DNA of 64,000 nt from NCBI GenBank assembly GCA_019186825.1, contig JABARP010000001.1, forward strand, positions 54,601 to 118,600, in the 5' to 3' direction. Each line of letters starts with the position of its first letter. The stretch's first letter is position 1. The notes below the pieces were generated by a model. That model was not told the origin of the DNA. It ran no database searches and saw only the letters and a program-made list of their open reading frames with translations. The DNA comes from Pyrinomonadaceae bacterium. GTDB lineage: Bacteria; Acidobacteriota; Blastocatellia; Pyrinomonadales; Pyrinomonadaceae. This document shows positions 9,268-17,524 of the stretch, one piece after another. The translations under genes were made by a program, and so were the position numbers.

Positions 9268-9627
9268 ATGAGAGCTGACGAGAAAGAAAAACTTCTAAAG
9301 GAAATCGAAAAAACAGAGGATGCCGAGGCGACGCGATCGATGTACTTTCGCGTAGGGAAAACTGCGCACAAAGCCATCACCGAATTGGCGGCGATCAGTG
9401 GCGTGAACAAGGCCGAAGTTGTTCGCAAACTTGTGACACGCGGGCTGTCGGGGAACGACATCGAGATCGCGAAAGAAAGTCACACCGTTAAGCTCGATTG
9501 GCTCGTGCGAGAAAGCAAGCGCAGACGGAAGGATGATGAGGATCTTAAGACCTCCATCAACGCGATTCGTGAACGCATCGATTGGATCGAGAGTTCGGAT
9601 CTGGAAACCACAAGAACATTTCGATAA
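9268..9627 (+). CDS. ribbon-helix-helix mobilization accessory or regulator
   Basis: A 119-residue protein from the ATG at 9268, chosen because GGAG lies at 9259-9262; an earlier in-frame start at 9220 lacks such a site. Residues 22-58 (RSMYFRVGKTAHKAITELAAISGV, then KAEVVRKLVTRGL) fit a ribbon-helix-helix DNA-binding domain: a short strand followed by two helices. The C-terminal half is strongly charged and likely coiled. Position at the head of a relaxase gene set suggests a MobC/TraJ-like oriT-binding accessory protein or an autorepressor acting on the nearby palindrome. A plain CopG-type regulator is the alternative. Confidence 0.6.
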   Translation: MRADEKEKLLKEIEKTEDAEATRSMYFRVGKTAHKAITELAAISGVNKAEVVRKLVTRGLSGNDIEIAKESHTVKLDWLVRESKRRRKDDEDLKTSINAIRERIDWIESSDLETTRTFR

Positions 9628-9684
9628 CTATTGCTCGAAATCTACAGCGTCTTGCTTGCCGTTTTCTGGGCCGAACGGCAGTCG

Positions 9685-9930
9685 ATGTCGAAGCTGATCA
9701 AGCTCACCACGTCATCGTTCGACGAGCTCCAACACCCTGACGATAAAGCGTATCTGGACATGGGAACCTTGCCCGCCTCTTCAGTCGAAGATCTAGACAA
9801 ACTGGCGCGATTCCACGACCTGAAGATCGGCTCAGGTTTTGGAGACAAAAGTTACAACGGTACCAAGGCAGAACTCATTCGCAACGTCATTGCCGATCAG
9901 CGGAAAAAGAGAGCCGAGGAAAAGAAATGA
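9685..9930 (+). CDS. small SAP-like protein of the mobilization module
   Basis: An 81-residue protein from ATG 9685; a TTG at 9631 would add 18 hydrophobic residues. The segment LDKLARFHDLKIG with NGTKAELIRNV (about 50-75) resembles a SAP motif, a helix-turn-helix-like DNA-binding fold with spaced leucines, Gly and Lys. The C-terminus is rich in Lys and Glu. Its stop overlaps the relaxase ATG (ATGA), so the two are translationally coupled. A role as DNA-binding partner of the relaxase is inferred from position only. Confidence 0.5.
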   Translation: MSKLIKLTTSSFDELQHPDDKAYLDMGTLPASSVEDLDKLARFHDLKIGSGFGDKSYNGTKAELIRNVIADQRKKRAEEKK

Positions 9931-10631
9931 GAGTCATAGTAGCCGTCCAGCCCCAAAGCAAAAGCACACGCGGATTGGTTCACTATATCGCTCACTCAAA
10001 GATCGATCCGACGCGCGAATCTTTCGGAAGCAGAGCACTGTTCAATGAGCGATCCGACCTCATAAATGTCGAGCAAGCGAACTTCTCGCTCAAGCCGGGA
10101 GTGTCGTCGAACCGGCCCAAGAATGAGGACCTTATGCATCTCGTAATTTCGCTGCGGCCGGACGACTTTAAGCGGCTTGGGAAGGATGAAAAAGAACGTC
10201 GAAAATCTCTGCGGGAGATCACCAGAGAGTCGATGCGAAATCTTGAGAAAACTGTCGGAGCGGAATCGCTGGATTGGGCCGCCGCTATCCATCGAAACAC
10301 CGACAATCCGCACGTGCATATCGCGATCAGTAAGCACTTTCTTTCACTCCAAAAAGGCAAACATGAAATCCTGAAACGAATCCCGACCGCAGCCATTCCT
10401 CATTACGAAATTAGAGGTCAAGAAAAGGTTCTGGTCCCGGGCGTCTTAAAGGAAACGACCGTCAGGAAAATGGACGAGATCATCGCTCGAAATCCCATTA
10501 AGGAATCGGCGAGATTTGAACACGATCTGACTGCCGAGAAAATGCCCGAGAAGACACCGTTGCATCGGCCGATCGAGCAAGAGGTTCGGAAGCCGAAGCA
10601 ACAGATCCACGAGACGATCCATATTCGATAG
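9927..10631 (+). CDS. relaxase-type mobilization protein, short
   Basis: A 234-residue protein with the relaxase metal site HRNTDNPHVHI (H122, D126, H129, H131), the three-histidine motif that coordinates the nicking metal ion. A candidate catalytic tyrosine is Y20 in GLVHYIAH. Relaxases nick DNA at oriT and pilot the strand during conjugative mobilization. Most relaxases run well beyond 300 residues with a helicase or primase tail; here the protein ends soon after a charged tail, so it is either a minimal relaxase or a truncated one. It sits between an accessory pair and the excisionase/integrase, which suggests an integrative mobilizable element relying on a helper for transfer. Confidence 0.7.
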   Translation: MRVIVAVQPQSKSTRGLVHYIAHSKIDPTRESFGSRALFNERSDLINVEQANFSLKPGVSSNRPKNEDLMHLVISLRPDDFKRLGKDEKERRKSLREITRESMRNLEKTVGAESLDWAAAIHRNTDNPHVHIAISKHFLSLQKGKHEILKRIPTAAIPHYEIRGQEKVLVPGVLKETTVRKMDEIIARNPIKESARFEHDLTAEKMPEKTPLHRPIEQEVRKPKQQIHETIHIR

Positions 10632-10772
10632 CGTCTGAATCATCGTCACAACACGCACCAATGGAACGCAAATACGCCAACATTGGTGCGTACCTCATCC
10701 ACCACAACCATGAAAACAACACTAACCGCTACGGCACATTCCTTGCCGTACAAAATCAATGGAGGTTTTTCA

Positions 10773-10991
10773 ATGAGCGAACATGTAATCGACAGATTTG
10801 CTTTCTCGATCGAGGAGCTTGCAATGCTTACCGCACTTTCCGCGCCGAAGATCCGCAAGGATATTAGAGAAGGCCGACTCAAGAGCCTGAAGAAAGGTCG
10901 CCGCCGACTCATTCTGAAAGACGAGGCGGTCCGTTACATCAACGAGGACGACTCCGTCGAACAGGAAGAAAAACAAGCGGAAGACAGGTAG
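10773..10991 (+). CDS. excisionase-like helix-turn-helix protein
   Basis: A 72-residue protein. GGAGG at 10761-10765 fixes the ATG at 10773; a longer frame starting at 10683 lacks such a site. The body (SIEELAMLTALSAPKIRKDI, then EGRLKSLKKGRRRLILKDEAVRYI) matches the winged helix-turn-helix of the HTH_17/excisionase family: helix, helix, then a wing with basic residues and a closing helix. It lies about 130 bases upstream of the integrase on the same strand, the usual place for Xis, which bends att-site DNA and biases recombination toward excision. It may also regulate the integrase. Confidence 0.75.
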   Translation: MSEHVIDRFAFSIEELAMLTALSAPKIRKDIREGRLKSLKKGRRRLILKDEAVRYINEDDSVEQEEKQAEDR

Positions 10992-11125
10992 ATAAGGGGA
11001 GCTAGATAAAGGTCTTCGAGCCATAGCGGATCGTACCCGCGAGATTGGTGGACGAGCTCGGAGGCCTTCACATTTAAGTCCACCAGGTTTTGGCTTTCAG
11101 CACCAAACCCGAGGAGAGGCATTCG

Positions 11126-12217
11126 ATGGCAGTCTTCAAAAGAGGTAAGTGGTGCTGGATGGACGCGGTGGTGAATGGCCACCGTTATCGGGAGCCTTTA
11201 GGAACGACCGATTCCAGAAAGGCTCCCACCCTCGAACGCGAACGCATCGCGCAACTCAAGGACAAGGCGCCCGATCCGACCAGTCGAAGTAAAGCTATCG
11301 CTTCGATGTCGATCGCCGACGCCGTCAAAGCTTACATCACTGAACGTTCCGCACAGGTTTCGCCAAGAATGGCCGAATACTGGCGTGACCAATGCAAGCC
11401 GCTTTCAAACTCAAAAGCTTTTGGCGATGTTAAGCTTTCAAAGATCACGTCGGCGATGATCGGCGCATATCAGTCCGAACGACTCGCACAGGGCCGAGCA
11501 CCGAAGACCATCAACGGCGAGATCTCTGTGTTGAGGCAGCTGCTAAAACACGCCCGCATCTGGTATCGATTTCAGGAAGACTACAAACCCGTCCCGAACA
11601 CCAAGCCACCGACAGGCCGGGCTCTAACGACTGAAGAAGCAACGAGGTTGTTCGAGGTCGCCAAGACGCGGCCCGATTGGACGTACGCGTACGTTGCCGC
11701 GACGCTCTCGTTCTACTGCGGAATGCGTGCGTGTGAGATACGCGGGCTGCTCTGGAAAGATGTCGACTGGAACAATCGTCTGATATCGATCCGCCGTTCA
11801 AAGACACCGGCCGGTTGGCGGACGCCTTCCCTGAACACGACCTGCCACGACGCTCTGCGAAAACTCTTCGAAGAAGCATCCCTGCTAGGAGCCGCGGAAC
11901 CGGAACACTATATCTTCCCGTGGCACGGCCGCGAACAGAGGATCAATCCGACCAAGCCCATCAGTTCCCGGCGGACCGCGTGGAGGTCGATCCTAAAAGC
12001 AGCCGGCCTGAAAGGGGTTCGCTTCCACGACGGACGGCATACCGCAATCACGACGCTCGCTGAGAAAGGGCTGCCCGACTGGGTGATACAAGCTCAGGTC
12101 GGCCACGTCGATCCGCAGATGATGAAAACCTACAGCCACATCCGCCGAAAAGCCCTCAACGAAGCCGCCGCCGCCCTCGAACCGAGTCCGATTTCTGAAT
12201 CTGAAGACGAATCTTAG
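11126..12217 (+). CDS. int: tyrosine recombinase / phage-type integrase
   Basis: A 363-residue tyrosine recombinase from ATG 11126, preceded by GAGGAG at 11111; an in-frame start at 11090 is less likely. It has an N-terminal arm-binding region, a core-binding domain (about 60-150) and a catalytic domain with R201 (GMRACEIRGL), H301 and R304 (HDGRH), H327 (GHVDP) and the nucleophile Y336 (TYSHI). All catalytic residues are present, so it may be active. It is the likely enzyme that inserted the island at the tRNA-Asn gene at 16900-16974. Unusually it does not abut the tRNA: a two-gene cassette of 4.4 kb lies between, and a diverged copy of this gene's last 26 codons lies at 16701. Confidence 0.92.
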   Translation: MAVFKRGKWCWMDAVVNGHRYREPLGTTDSRKAPTLERERIAQLKDKAPDPTSRSKAIASMSIADAVKAYITERSAQVSPRMAEYWRDQCKPLSNSKAFGDVKLSKITSAMIGAYQSERLAQGRAPKTINGEISVLRQLLKHARIWYRFQEDYKPVPNTKPPTGRALTTEEATRLFEVAKTRPDWTYAYVAATLSFYCGMRACEIRGLLWKDVDWNNRLISIRRSKTPAGWRTPSLNTTCHDALRKLFEEASLLGAAEPEHYIFPWHGREQRINPTKPISSRRTAWRSILKAAGLKGVRFHDGRHTAITTLAEKGLPDWVIQAQVGHVDPQMMKTYSHIRRKALNEAAAALEPSPISESEDES

Positions 12218-12345
12218 GCCGAGCCAAGAATGACGAGGAGCTGCGACTCAACACGGCAAAATCGGTTAAACGACCAGCTTAGGCAGGTATTCAAAGTTGA
12301 TACCTTCGGAATGCAAGATTTGAAAAATAGAGTAAAATTAGCTCG

Positions 12346-15300
12346 ATGAGCGCAAAGTTTAGTCCCAACGAGATTGTTCAGCGGGTCAATCAGCCAGAGG
12401 TAAATGGTGTAGTGCTGGAGACTTGTTGGGATGATCAAACGGAAAGCTGGAGCTACAGAGTCCAATTTAATGGCGTCGTTACGGCGGTGCCGGAAACTTC
12501 ACTTCGAGGCTGGACGCGCCTCAAGACGCCCTGGGAGAAATTGCGTGGTCAAGAATTCTCCGGCATTGAACACTTCCGAGACACAATCACCTACCATAAA
12601 GTAAAGTCCCCTACTGCCAGGGTCGCACACGCTTACTCATCTGCGCGAACAATATTCTATCCGCATCAGTTCAAACCATTACTTAAATTCCTCGACGGTG
12701 GTGGCGATGGTTTGTTAATTGCGGACGATGTTGGTCTCGGCAAAACAATTGAGGCTGGATACATTTTGCGTGAGTTGGACGCCCGTAAAAATTTAGAACG
12801 AGTGATGGTCCTGGCCCCAGCAAGACTTGGAACGAAGTGGAAGCGTGAGATGGCACAAAGATTTGAGGAGCCATTCGAGATCGTTAAAGGTGCGGATTTG
12901 ATCAGCTTGTCTAACTCCCTGGAAAGGGGGCGAGAGGTCAGTCCATTCAAATGGATCGTTTCTTACGAGGGATCACGACAAAAAGATGTCCAGGAAGCCC
13001 TGGATGCTGCTCAGCCGAGTTTGGATTTGCTTATCGTTGATGAAGCCCATCGCCTTCGAAACCCGGAAACCTTACAGCATCGTCTCGGACGATTGCTATG
13101 CGACCTATCTGACCATCGAATTTTCTTGACTGCAACACCGGTACAAAACTCGCTAGATGATCTATGGAACCTATTAAGGCTTCTTTCGGAAGAGGAATTT
13201 CCAGATTTTGAAATTTTCCGTCGCCAGATGGACGCCAACCGGAGAGTCTTGGAGTGTCAACGACTCTTGTCATCTCATCCGCCGGCAATTCAGGATGCGA
13301 TCGATACGCTTCGGACAATTGGACGCCGGGACGGCTTTGGAGCACCCGTTTCAGAAGGGTTTCTAACCTCAATTGTTTCGCGAATGGAAAAAGGCGAGTT
13401 CGACAGTGAGGAACTTGCTGAACTTCAGGTCGACATAAGTCAGTTGAATACCATCGGACATGTTGTTTCCCGAACCAGGAAATCTGAGGCTATGCCAAAT
13501 TGTGCTCAACGCGTTGCTCATTGGCAGCCTATTGATTTCACTAAGCCGGAGCGGCGAATTTACGACAGTGTAGAGAGTCTTTGCAAAGCTCGTCCGTCTC
13601 AGGAGCCAACCTTGTCGTGGGGATTCCAAATGGCAACTCTTATGGCCTATAGGGCAACGGCAAGTTGTATCCCAGCCGCGATCGAATATTTCGAAGAGAG
13701 ACTCGAAGCTCTGAGCGATAACTCGTTAGATGCATTTAGTGACTTCGATTTCGAAGATTCAACCGATGATGGCGAAGGTTCTCATGGTGCAACTGAAATC
13801 GACGGTTGGTTCCAATATCGAAAGGAACTTCTTTCACAACTCGTTAACGATTGGACGGACAACGACCAAACCGATTCGAAGTTTGAAGAATTCCTCAATG
13901 CTCTAAACATGATTTGGGCCGAGGACGAAGTTGCAAAAAGACCGCGACGCAAAATTGTCGTTTTTTCGTTTTTTCGAAAAACTCTCGAGTATCTTCGGAA
14001 GTCACTGGGACGGGAGAATATCGAGGTTCGAATGATTCACGGCAAGGTCAGTCTCGAAGACCGTGACCGGGCAATCGAGGACTTTTTGGAGCGTAGTGAT
14101 GTAGAGGTGCTATTGACTTCTGAAGTCGGTGGTGAAGGTATTGACCTTCAAAAAGCCTCTGTTGTATTCAATTACGATCTCCCGTGGAATCCCATGGTTG
14201 TGGAGCAGCGAATCGGTCGAGTGGATCGAATAGGCCAACAAGCAGAACGGATTGTAATTATCAACTTCGTCGTTAAAGAATCAGTCGAGGAGCGGATTCT
14301 GAGTCGACTTCTCAGCAAAATAGGAATCTTTGAAACATCTGTAGGTGAGATTGACCCTATTATCGGTGACCAGATCGAAAAGCTAACCCGCGAGGCAGTA
14401 AGCGGTACGCTCACGAGTGAGGAGTTAGAGAGAAAATTGGTGTCGGAAGAAAAGGCAATCGCGAACCGGACGGTTGCAGCAAAACAAGTCAAGGGAAAGG
14501 CAGAAGATCTTCTAACAACTGATCAAAGCCTATTGGACGAAATTGCTGCTTTGACAGGCGAACGACAAGTACCAGGCGAGGCAGATCTGTTGCGTTTCCT
14601 AAATAACTTCTTGGCGGTGTTTTATCCGGGCCACTTAATTCCCGAGAAATCTCTTTCTGGAGTGCAACGATTCAAGCTTTCGCCGCAACTGGCTCGGGAG
14701 ATAGAGGAAAGTTCATCTGATCTGGGAATAGACGTGAGATCCATGGGGAGGAAGATCGCCTCTGGAGATCTTGTCGCTACACTCTCGCGTGAGGCCGCGT
14801 ATCGACATACCAACGCGGATCTGATTCATTTCAATCACCCGTTGGTTAAGTTTGCTGTTGGGAAATGGGCCGACCGCTTCGGGAACGAGACATTTTGCTT
14901 GTCTCTCAAAGAATCAGCCGTCCTAGATCGGGGATTGTATGCGTTTGCGACTAGAATTCTCGAACTTGATGGCCCGATACCTAGAAATAAATTGCACATG
15001 GCGATCATTGATTGTCAGAACGATGATGAGTGGTTGGACCAGGACCTAACAGTGACGGTACTTTTAGAGCTTCTTGAGGGTGCAGGAAGCGACAGGCCGG
15101 CCAAGAGTCAAGTGCAAGTTCATGACCAAATTGAACTCCGGCTAAACGCGATCCTCGACCGGTATAAGAATGAGCTGGACAGACGCGAGAAGCAACTGAC
15201 ATTTGATCGTCTAAATCAGCGAAAGGCGATTTCTGTTCGGTTAGCTGAAATGAAACTGCGTCGCGCTACAGATCAGGTATCAAAAATGATCAATTCGGGA

Positions 15301-15459
15301 GCAAAGGAATTTGCCATTAAGATGGGAAATTTAAAGATAAAGAAAGCCGAAGAAGCACTTGGTGCTGCGAGCAAGATGGATATTGAGAATGCGTCGGCAG
15401 GGGTTAGCGGTTGGACCGATATTGCGGTCGGTTACTTGAAAGTGGGTATCAATGAATAG
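12346..15459 (+). CDS. SNF2/RapA-like helicase, possibly DrmD-related
   Basis: A 1037-residue SNF2-type superfamily 2 ATPase. Walker A is DDVGLGKT (127-134), Walker B VDEAH (231-235), motif III LTATPVQNS (261-269); the second RecA lobe has VVFSFFRK, EGIDLQKASVVFNYD and motif VI EQRIGRVDRIGQ (about residues 625-636). About 350 mostly helical, charged residues follow. Such proteins translocate on duplex DNA. Length and layout resemble DrmD, the SNF2 helicase of class 1 DISARM, so it might complement the DrmA/DrmB operon, but it is transcribed separately and overlaps an actin-like ATPase gene by eight bases. No clear Shine-Dalgarno is seen before the ATG. Base composition is more AT-rich than the metabolic genes to its right. 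Confidence 0.85.
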   Translation: MSAKFSPNEIVQRVNQPEVNGVVLETCWDDQTESWSYRVQFNGVVTAVPETSLRGWTRLKTPWEKLRGQEFSGIEHFRDTITYHKVKSPTARVAHAYSSARTIFYPHQFKPLLKFLDGGGDGLLIADDVGLGKTIEAGYILRELDARKNLERVMVLAPARLGTKWKREMAQRFEEPFEIVKGADLISLSNSLERGREVSPFKWIVSYEGSRQKDVQEALDAAQPSLDLLIVDEAHRLRNPETLQHRLGRLLCDLSDHRIFLTATPVQNSLDDLWNLLRLLSEEEFPDFEIFRRQMDANRRVLECQRLLSSHPPAIQDAIDTLRTIGRRDGFGAPVSEGFLTSIVSRMEKGEFDSEELAELQVDISQLNTIGHVVSRTRKSEAMPNCAQRVAHWQPIDFTKPERRIYDSVESLCKARPSQEPTLSWGFQMATLMAYRATASCIPAAIEYFEERLEALSDNSLDAFSDFDFEDSTDDGEGSHGATEIDGWFQYRKELLSQLVNDWTDNDQTDSKFEEFLNALNMIWAEDEVAKRPRRKIVVFSFFRKTLEYLRKSLGRENIEVRMIHGKVSLEDRDRAIEDFLERSDVEVLLTSEVGGEGIDLQKASVVFNYDLPWNPMVVEQRIGRVDRIGQQAERIVIINFVVKESVEERILSRLLSKIGIFETSVGEIDPIIGDQIEKLTREAVSGTLTSEELERKLVSEEKAIANRTVAAKQVKGKAEDLLTTDQSLLDEIAALTGERQVPGEADLLRFLNNFLAVFYPGHLIPEKSLSGVQRFKLSPQLAREIEESSSDLGIDVRSMGRKIASGDLVATLSREAAYRHTNADLIHFNHPLVKFAVGKWADRFGNETFCLSLKESAVLDRGLYAFATRILELDGPIPRNKLHMAIIDCQNDDEWLDQDLTVTVLLELLEGAGSDRPAKSQVQVHDQIELRLNAILDRYKNELDRREKQLTFDRLNQRKAISVRLAEMKLRRATDQVSKMINSGAKEFAIKMGNLKIKKAEEALGAASKMDIENASAGVSGWTDIAVGYLKVGINE

Positions 15460-16681
15460 AATGCAGCGATTTCACCTTGGAGTTGATTATGGCACGAGCG
15501 CTTCTAAGCTGATTCTGCGCCATTTTGAAGCACCGGGCGGAGAGCGAGCCTATCTATTGGAACCGAACGATAGCTTCCGCATACCTTCAGGAGTTACTTT
15601 CCGCGGAGAAGATATCGTGCTTAACTCCAATGCTGATGATGCGTTGAGAAGTCTAAAAATGAGATGCGCTGGCGAAGTAGCCGACAAGGTGGATGAGTTT
15701 TTTTTCGGCAAGTTAAACGATATTCCCTTTAACCTCTCCAGTGAGGATATCGTAACACTTACGATTTGGAGACTTGTTTCTATCGGTCATCTAGCCGCAG
15801 TGAAGATCTCTGGGAACACTGATTTTAGGATGGGTATGACACTCGGAGTTCCAATGAGCTTTCTGGACGACAACGAGCTTCGTGACCTTTATCTCAAGAT
15901 TGCGCGAGTTGCGTACCGTCTTTATACGAATCACGGCCCAATAGGATTGGACATGATCGGCGTTGAACTTGCAGTCGAGCTGCTGAATGGTTGCAGGGCA
16001 GCGGTTGACAAGCAACCTCCGATCCCCGAATCAAATCGACGTAATTGGATTCGATCGGAAACCGAGGCCTCAATGTTCTGGTCGTTCAAGTCTCCTGCGA
16101 CACCGGTCTCCCCATTTTTCTGTGCAGACATTGGCGCCGGAACAACTGATTCCTGCGCCTTCATGATAAATGATGATCTTATTAATGGGCACCGTGTGAA
16201 AGATAATATCGTCTTTTTCGGAGCACATTCTCATCCAGTCGCGATGGATGCATTCCAGTTTACTGAAGATGAAGATGAGTGGTGCCGGGAAGTACGTGGC
16301 GGACTTGTCTGTTCTGCCCAAAAGGCATTTAGTCGCCTAATGGGAAATGTATTCAGCGTAAATCAATGGAGCGACCCAAAATTGATAATCTTGGGTGGAG
16401 GAGCTATGAATGCAAAGCTTTGCATGGCTCTTCAAAAGCATCCCATGGTTAATTTCAGGGATACGGACTTATCTATACTTGATCTTCTTACGCCGACAGA
16501 CCTTGTGCGATTAGATGGCACCGCTGTAAAACCATCCGATGTTGTTTTTACATCGGTCGCGTATGGCCTCGCCCAGCTCGGAGAAGCTGTTCCTTTGGCG
16601 GAGCGACCATCCGAAGTCCAGCAAGTTCGAAGACATGCGACGTCGACGCTTCCAAGCCATGACGAGATCTATAGCGATTAG
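15452..16681 (+). CDS. actin/Hsp70-fold ATPase partnered with SNF2 helicase
   Basis: A 409-residue protein with the three sugar-kinase/Hsp70/actin nucleotide motifs: phosphate-1 GVDYGTSASKL (10-20), phosphate-2 CADIGAGTTDSCAF (224-237) and adenosine motif IILGGGAMN (312-320). It is shorter than DnaK and has no substrate-binding domain, so it is not a standard chaperone; ParM-like filaments or a signalling ATPase are possible. It overlaps the SNF2 gene by eight bases, showing translational coupling and a probable functional pair. I know no canonical DISARM subunit of this fold. The gene ends about 20 bases before the relic integrase tail. Confidence 0.82.
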   Translation: MNRMQRFHLGVDYGTSASKLILRHFEAPGGERAYLLEPNDSFRIPSGVTFRGEDIVLNSNADDALRSLKMRCAGEVADKVDEFFFGKLNDIPFNLSSEDIVTLTIWRLVSIGHLAAVKISGNTDFRMGMTLGVPMSFLDDNELRDLYLKIARVAYRLYTNHGPIGLDMIGVELAVELLNGCRAAVDKQPPIPESNRRNWIRSETEASMFWSFKSPATPVSPFFCADIGAGTTDSCAFMINDDLINGHRVKDNIVFFGAHSHPVAMDAFQFTEDEDEWCREVRGGLVCSAQKAFSRLMGNVFSVNQWSDPKLIILGGGAMNAKLCMALQKHPMVNFRDTDLSILDLLTPTDLVRLDGTAVKPSDVVFTSVAYGLAQLGEAVPLAERPSEVQQVRRHATSTLPSHDEIYSD

Positions 16682-16700
16682 CCTTAGTGACGGGACCCAA

Positions 16701-16778
16701 ATCCGCCGAAAAGCGCTCAACGAAGCCGCATCAGCCCTCGAACCAAATCCCATTCCCGACGCAGAAAGCAAATCCTAA
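16701..16778 (+). pseudogene. remnant of a second integrase 3' end
   Basis: These 78 bases align without gaps to the last 26 codons of the intact integrase (12140-12217); by my count 60 of 78 positions agree, and both end in a stop codon. The encoded tail IRRKALNEAA is identical to the integrase for ten residues, then diverges. Similarity stops abruptly at the left edge. The level of divergence means it is not a recent duplicate but the relic of a related integrase that once lay directly beside the tRNA gene. Confidence 0.8.
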
Positions 16779-16816
16779 AAAAGTGGCAGAAAGCCGTGAA
16801 TTAGTGGCTCAAAAAC

Positions 16817-16853
16817 TTGTGACATGAAAGTTATGTCACAATCCATGTCACAA
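16817..16853. repeat. three copies of a 9-bp motif beside tRNA, candidate integrase arm sites
   Basis: ATGTCACAA occurs directly at 16833-16841 and 16845-16853, twelve bases apart, and inverted (TTGTGACAT) at 16817-16825. Short repeated motifs between an integrase end and the attachment tRNA are typical arm-type binding sites for tyrosine recombinases. They lie just after the relic integrase tail, not after the intact one. Confidence 0.5.
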
Positions 16854-16861
16854 AACGCGAA

Positions 16862-16883
16862 ACGGGAGCTTTTCAGCTCCCGT
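16862..16883 (-). terminator. hairpin downstream of tRNA-Asn
   Basis: Perfect nine-base arms ACGGGAGCT (16862-16870) and AGCTCCCGT (16875-16883) around a four-base loop, 17 bases past the tRNA 3' end on its strand. The following T-run is interrupted (TTTCGCGTTTT), so termination strength is uncertain. Confidence 0.6.
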
Positions 16884-16899
16884 AAGTTATTGATTAAAT

Positions 16900-16974
<75 letters not shown>

Positions 16975-17225
16975 ATAATGGCGTGCCTATCGTTTGAGAG
17001 GCGAACGTAAACGATAAGAAATTGGGTGCGTATTGTCAAGTAAATCGAGAGTGAGCGGCTGCTCGGCGGTTGCTGTCGGGCTTGAAGTATGAGGTTGTGC
17101 GGGCCGGGCGGCTCGCTTTGGGGGCAAAGGAACGGCTTGGGTGGATCCTGAGGAGTCGATCTCTCTTTGAACCGTCTTCTTGGAAGGCGCGAAAGTCGGC
17201 AAGCTGAATTTTTCAGTTTTTGCTA

Positions 17226-17255
17226 TTGACAGAGCTGGATTTCTTCCTGTAAGTT
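17226..17255 (+). promoter_or_regulatory. candidate promoter of the methionine operon
   Basis: TTGACA at 17226-17231 and TAAGTT at 17250-17255 with an 18-base spacer. The -35 box is consensus; the -10 box is weak. It lies about 50 bases upstream of the riboswitch, as expected for the leader transcript. The preceding stretch from the tRNA (16975-17225) shows no credible gene. Confidence 0.45.
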
Positions 17256-17302
17256 CGAAAGAACGCTTGAGGACGGATCGTCTTTGGGTGTTATTGAAAA
17301 GA

Positions 17303-17359
17303 TCAAGCGTGGCGATTTAAGGCAACTTGCTCCACGATAAAAACTGCTAAAGAGCTGCC
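17303..17359 (+). ncRNA. SAM-II-like riboswitch
   Basis: The leader has the SAM-II layout: P1 stem CGTGG (17308-17312) with CCACG (17332-17336), a loop beginning GATTTAA followed by GGCAACTTGC, then an A-rich linker ATAAAAACT, conserved GCTAAA, and a pseudoknot strand where AGCTGCC (17353-17359) can pair with GGCAACT (17321-17327; one mismatch). The GATTTAA, TTGC and GCTAAA elements in this order are the family hallmarks. SAM-II aptamers bind S-adenosylmethionine and repress methionine synthesis genes. The genes that follow make homoserine and cystathionine-type intermediates, which fits. The alternative, chance similarity, is unlikely given the match of motifs, pairing and context. Confidence 0.8.
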
Positions 17360-17373
17360 TGCGATTCTAAAGA

Positions 17374-17415
17374 AAAGGATCTCGGCACTCTGAAAGGGTG
17401 TCGGATCCTTTTTTC
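17374..17415 (+). terminator. intrinsic terminator, expression platform of the riboswitch
   Basis: AAAGGATC (17374-17381) pairs with GATCCTTT (17404-17411); an inner stem pairs GGCACTC (17384-17390) with GGGTGTC (with G-U pairs), and a T-run follows. It sits 15 bases after the SAM-II aptamer and about 110 bases before the first gene, so ligand binding could control premature termination. Confidence 0.75.
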
Positions 17416-17524
17416 ATTTTGTGTTTCCGGCTGGTTCCCCTTCTAATTACGCATTTTTCATATAGGCTAGAGCAGCTTTATTCAAACGGCGCCACGCATG
17501 ATCTCAAAAAAGGAGATCTTGCTA

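Noticed and set aside
11713..11724. 12-base match CTACTGCGGAAT between the integrase gene and the tRNA-Asn region
   Set aside because: It matches the tRNA 5' part, not the 3' end used for attachment, and is inside integrase coding sequence, so chance is the simplest reading.
16987..17202. 71-residue proline-rich minus-strand frame between tRNA-Asn and the met operon
   Set aside because: No ribosome-binding site, no family resemblance and low-complexity content; more likely leader or spacer DNA.
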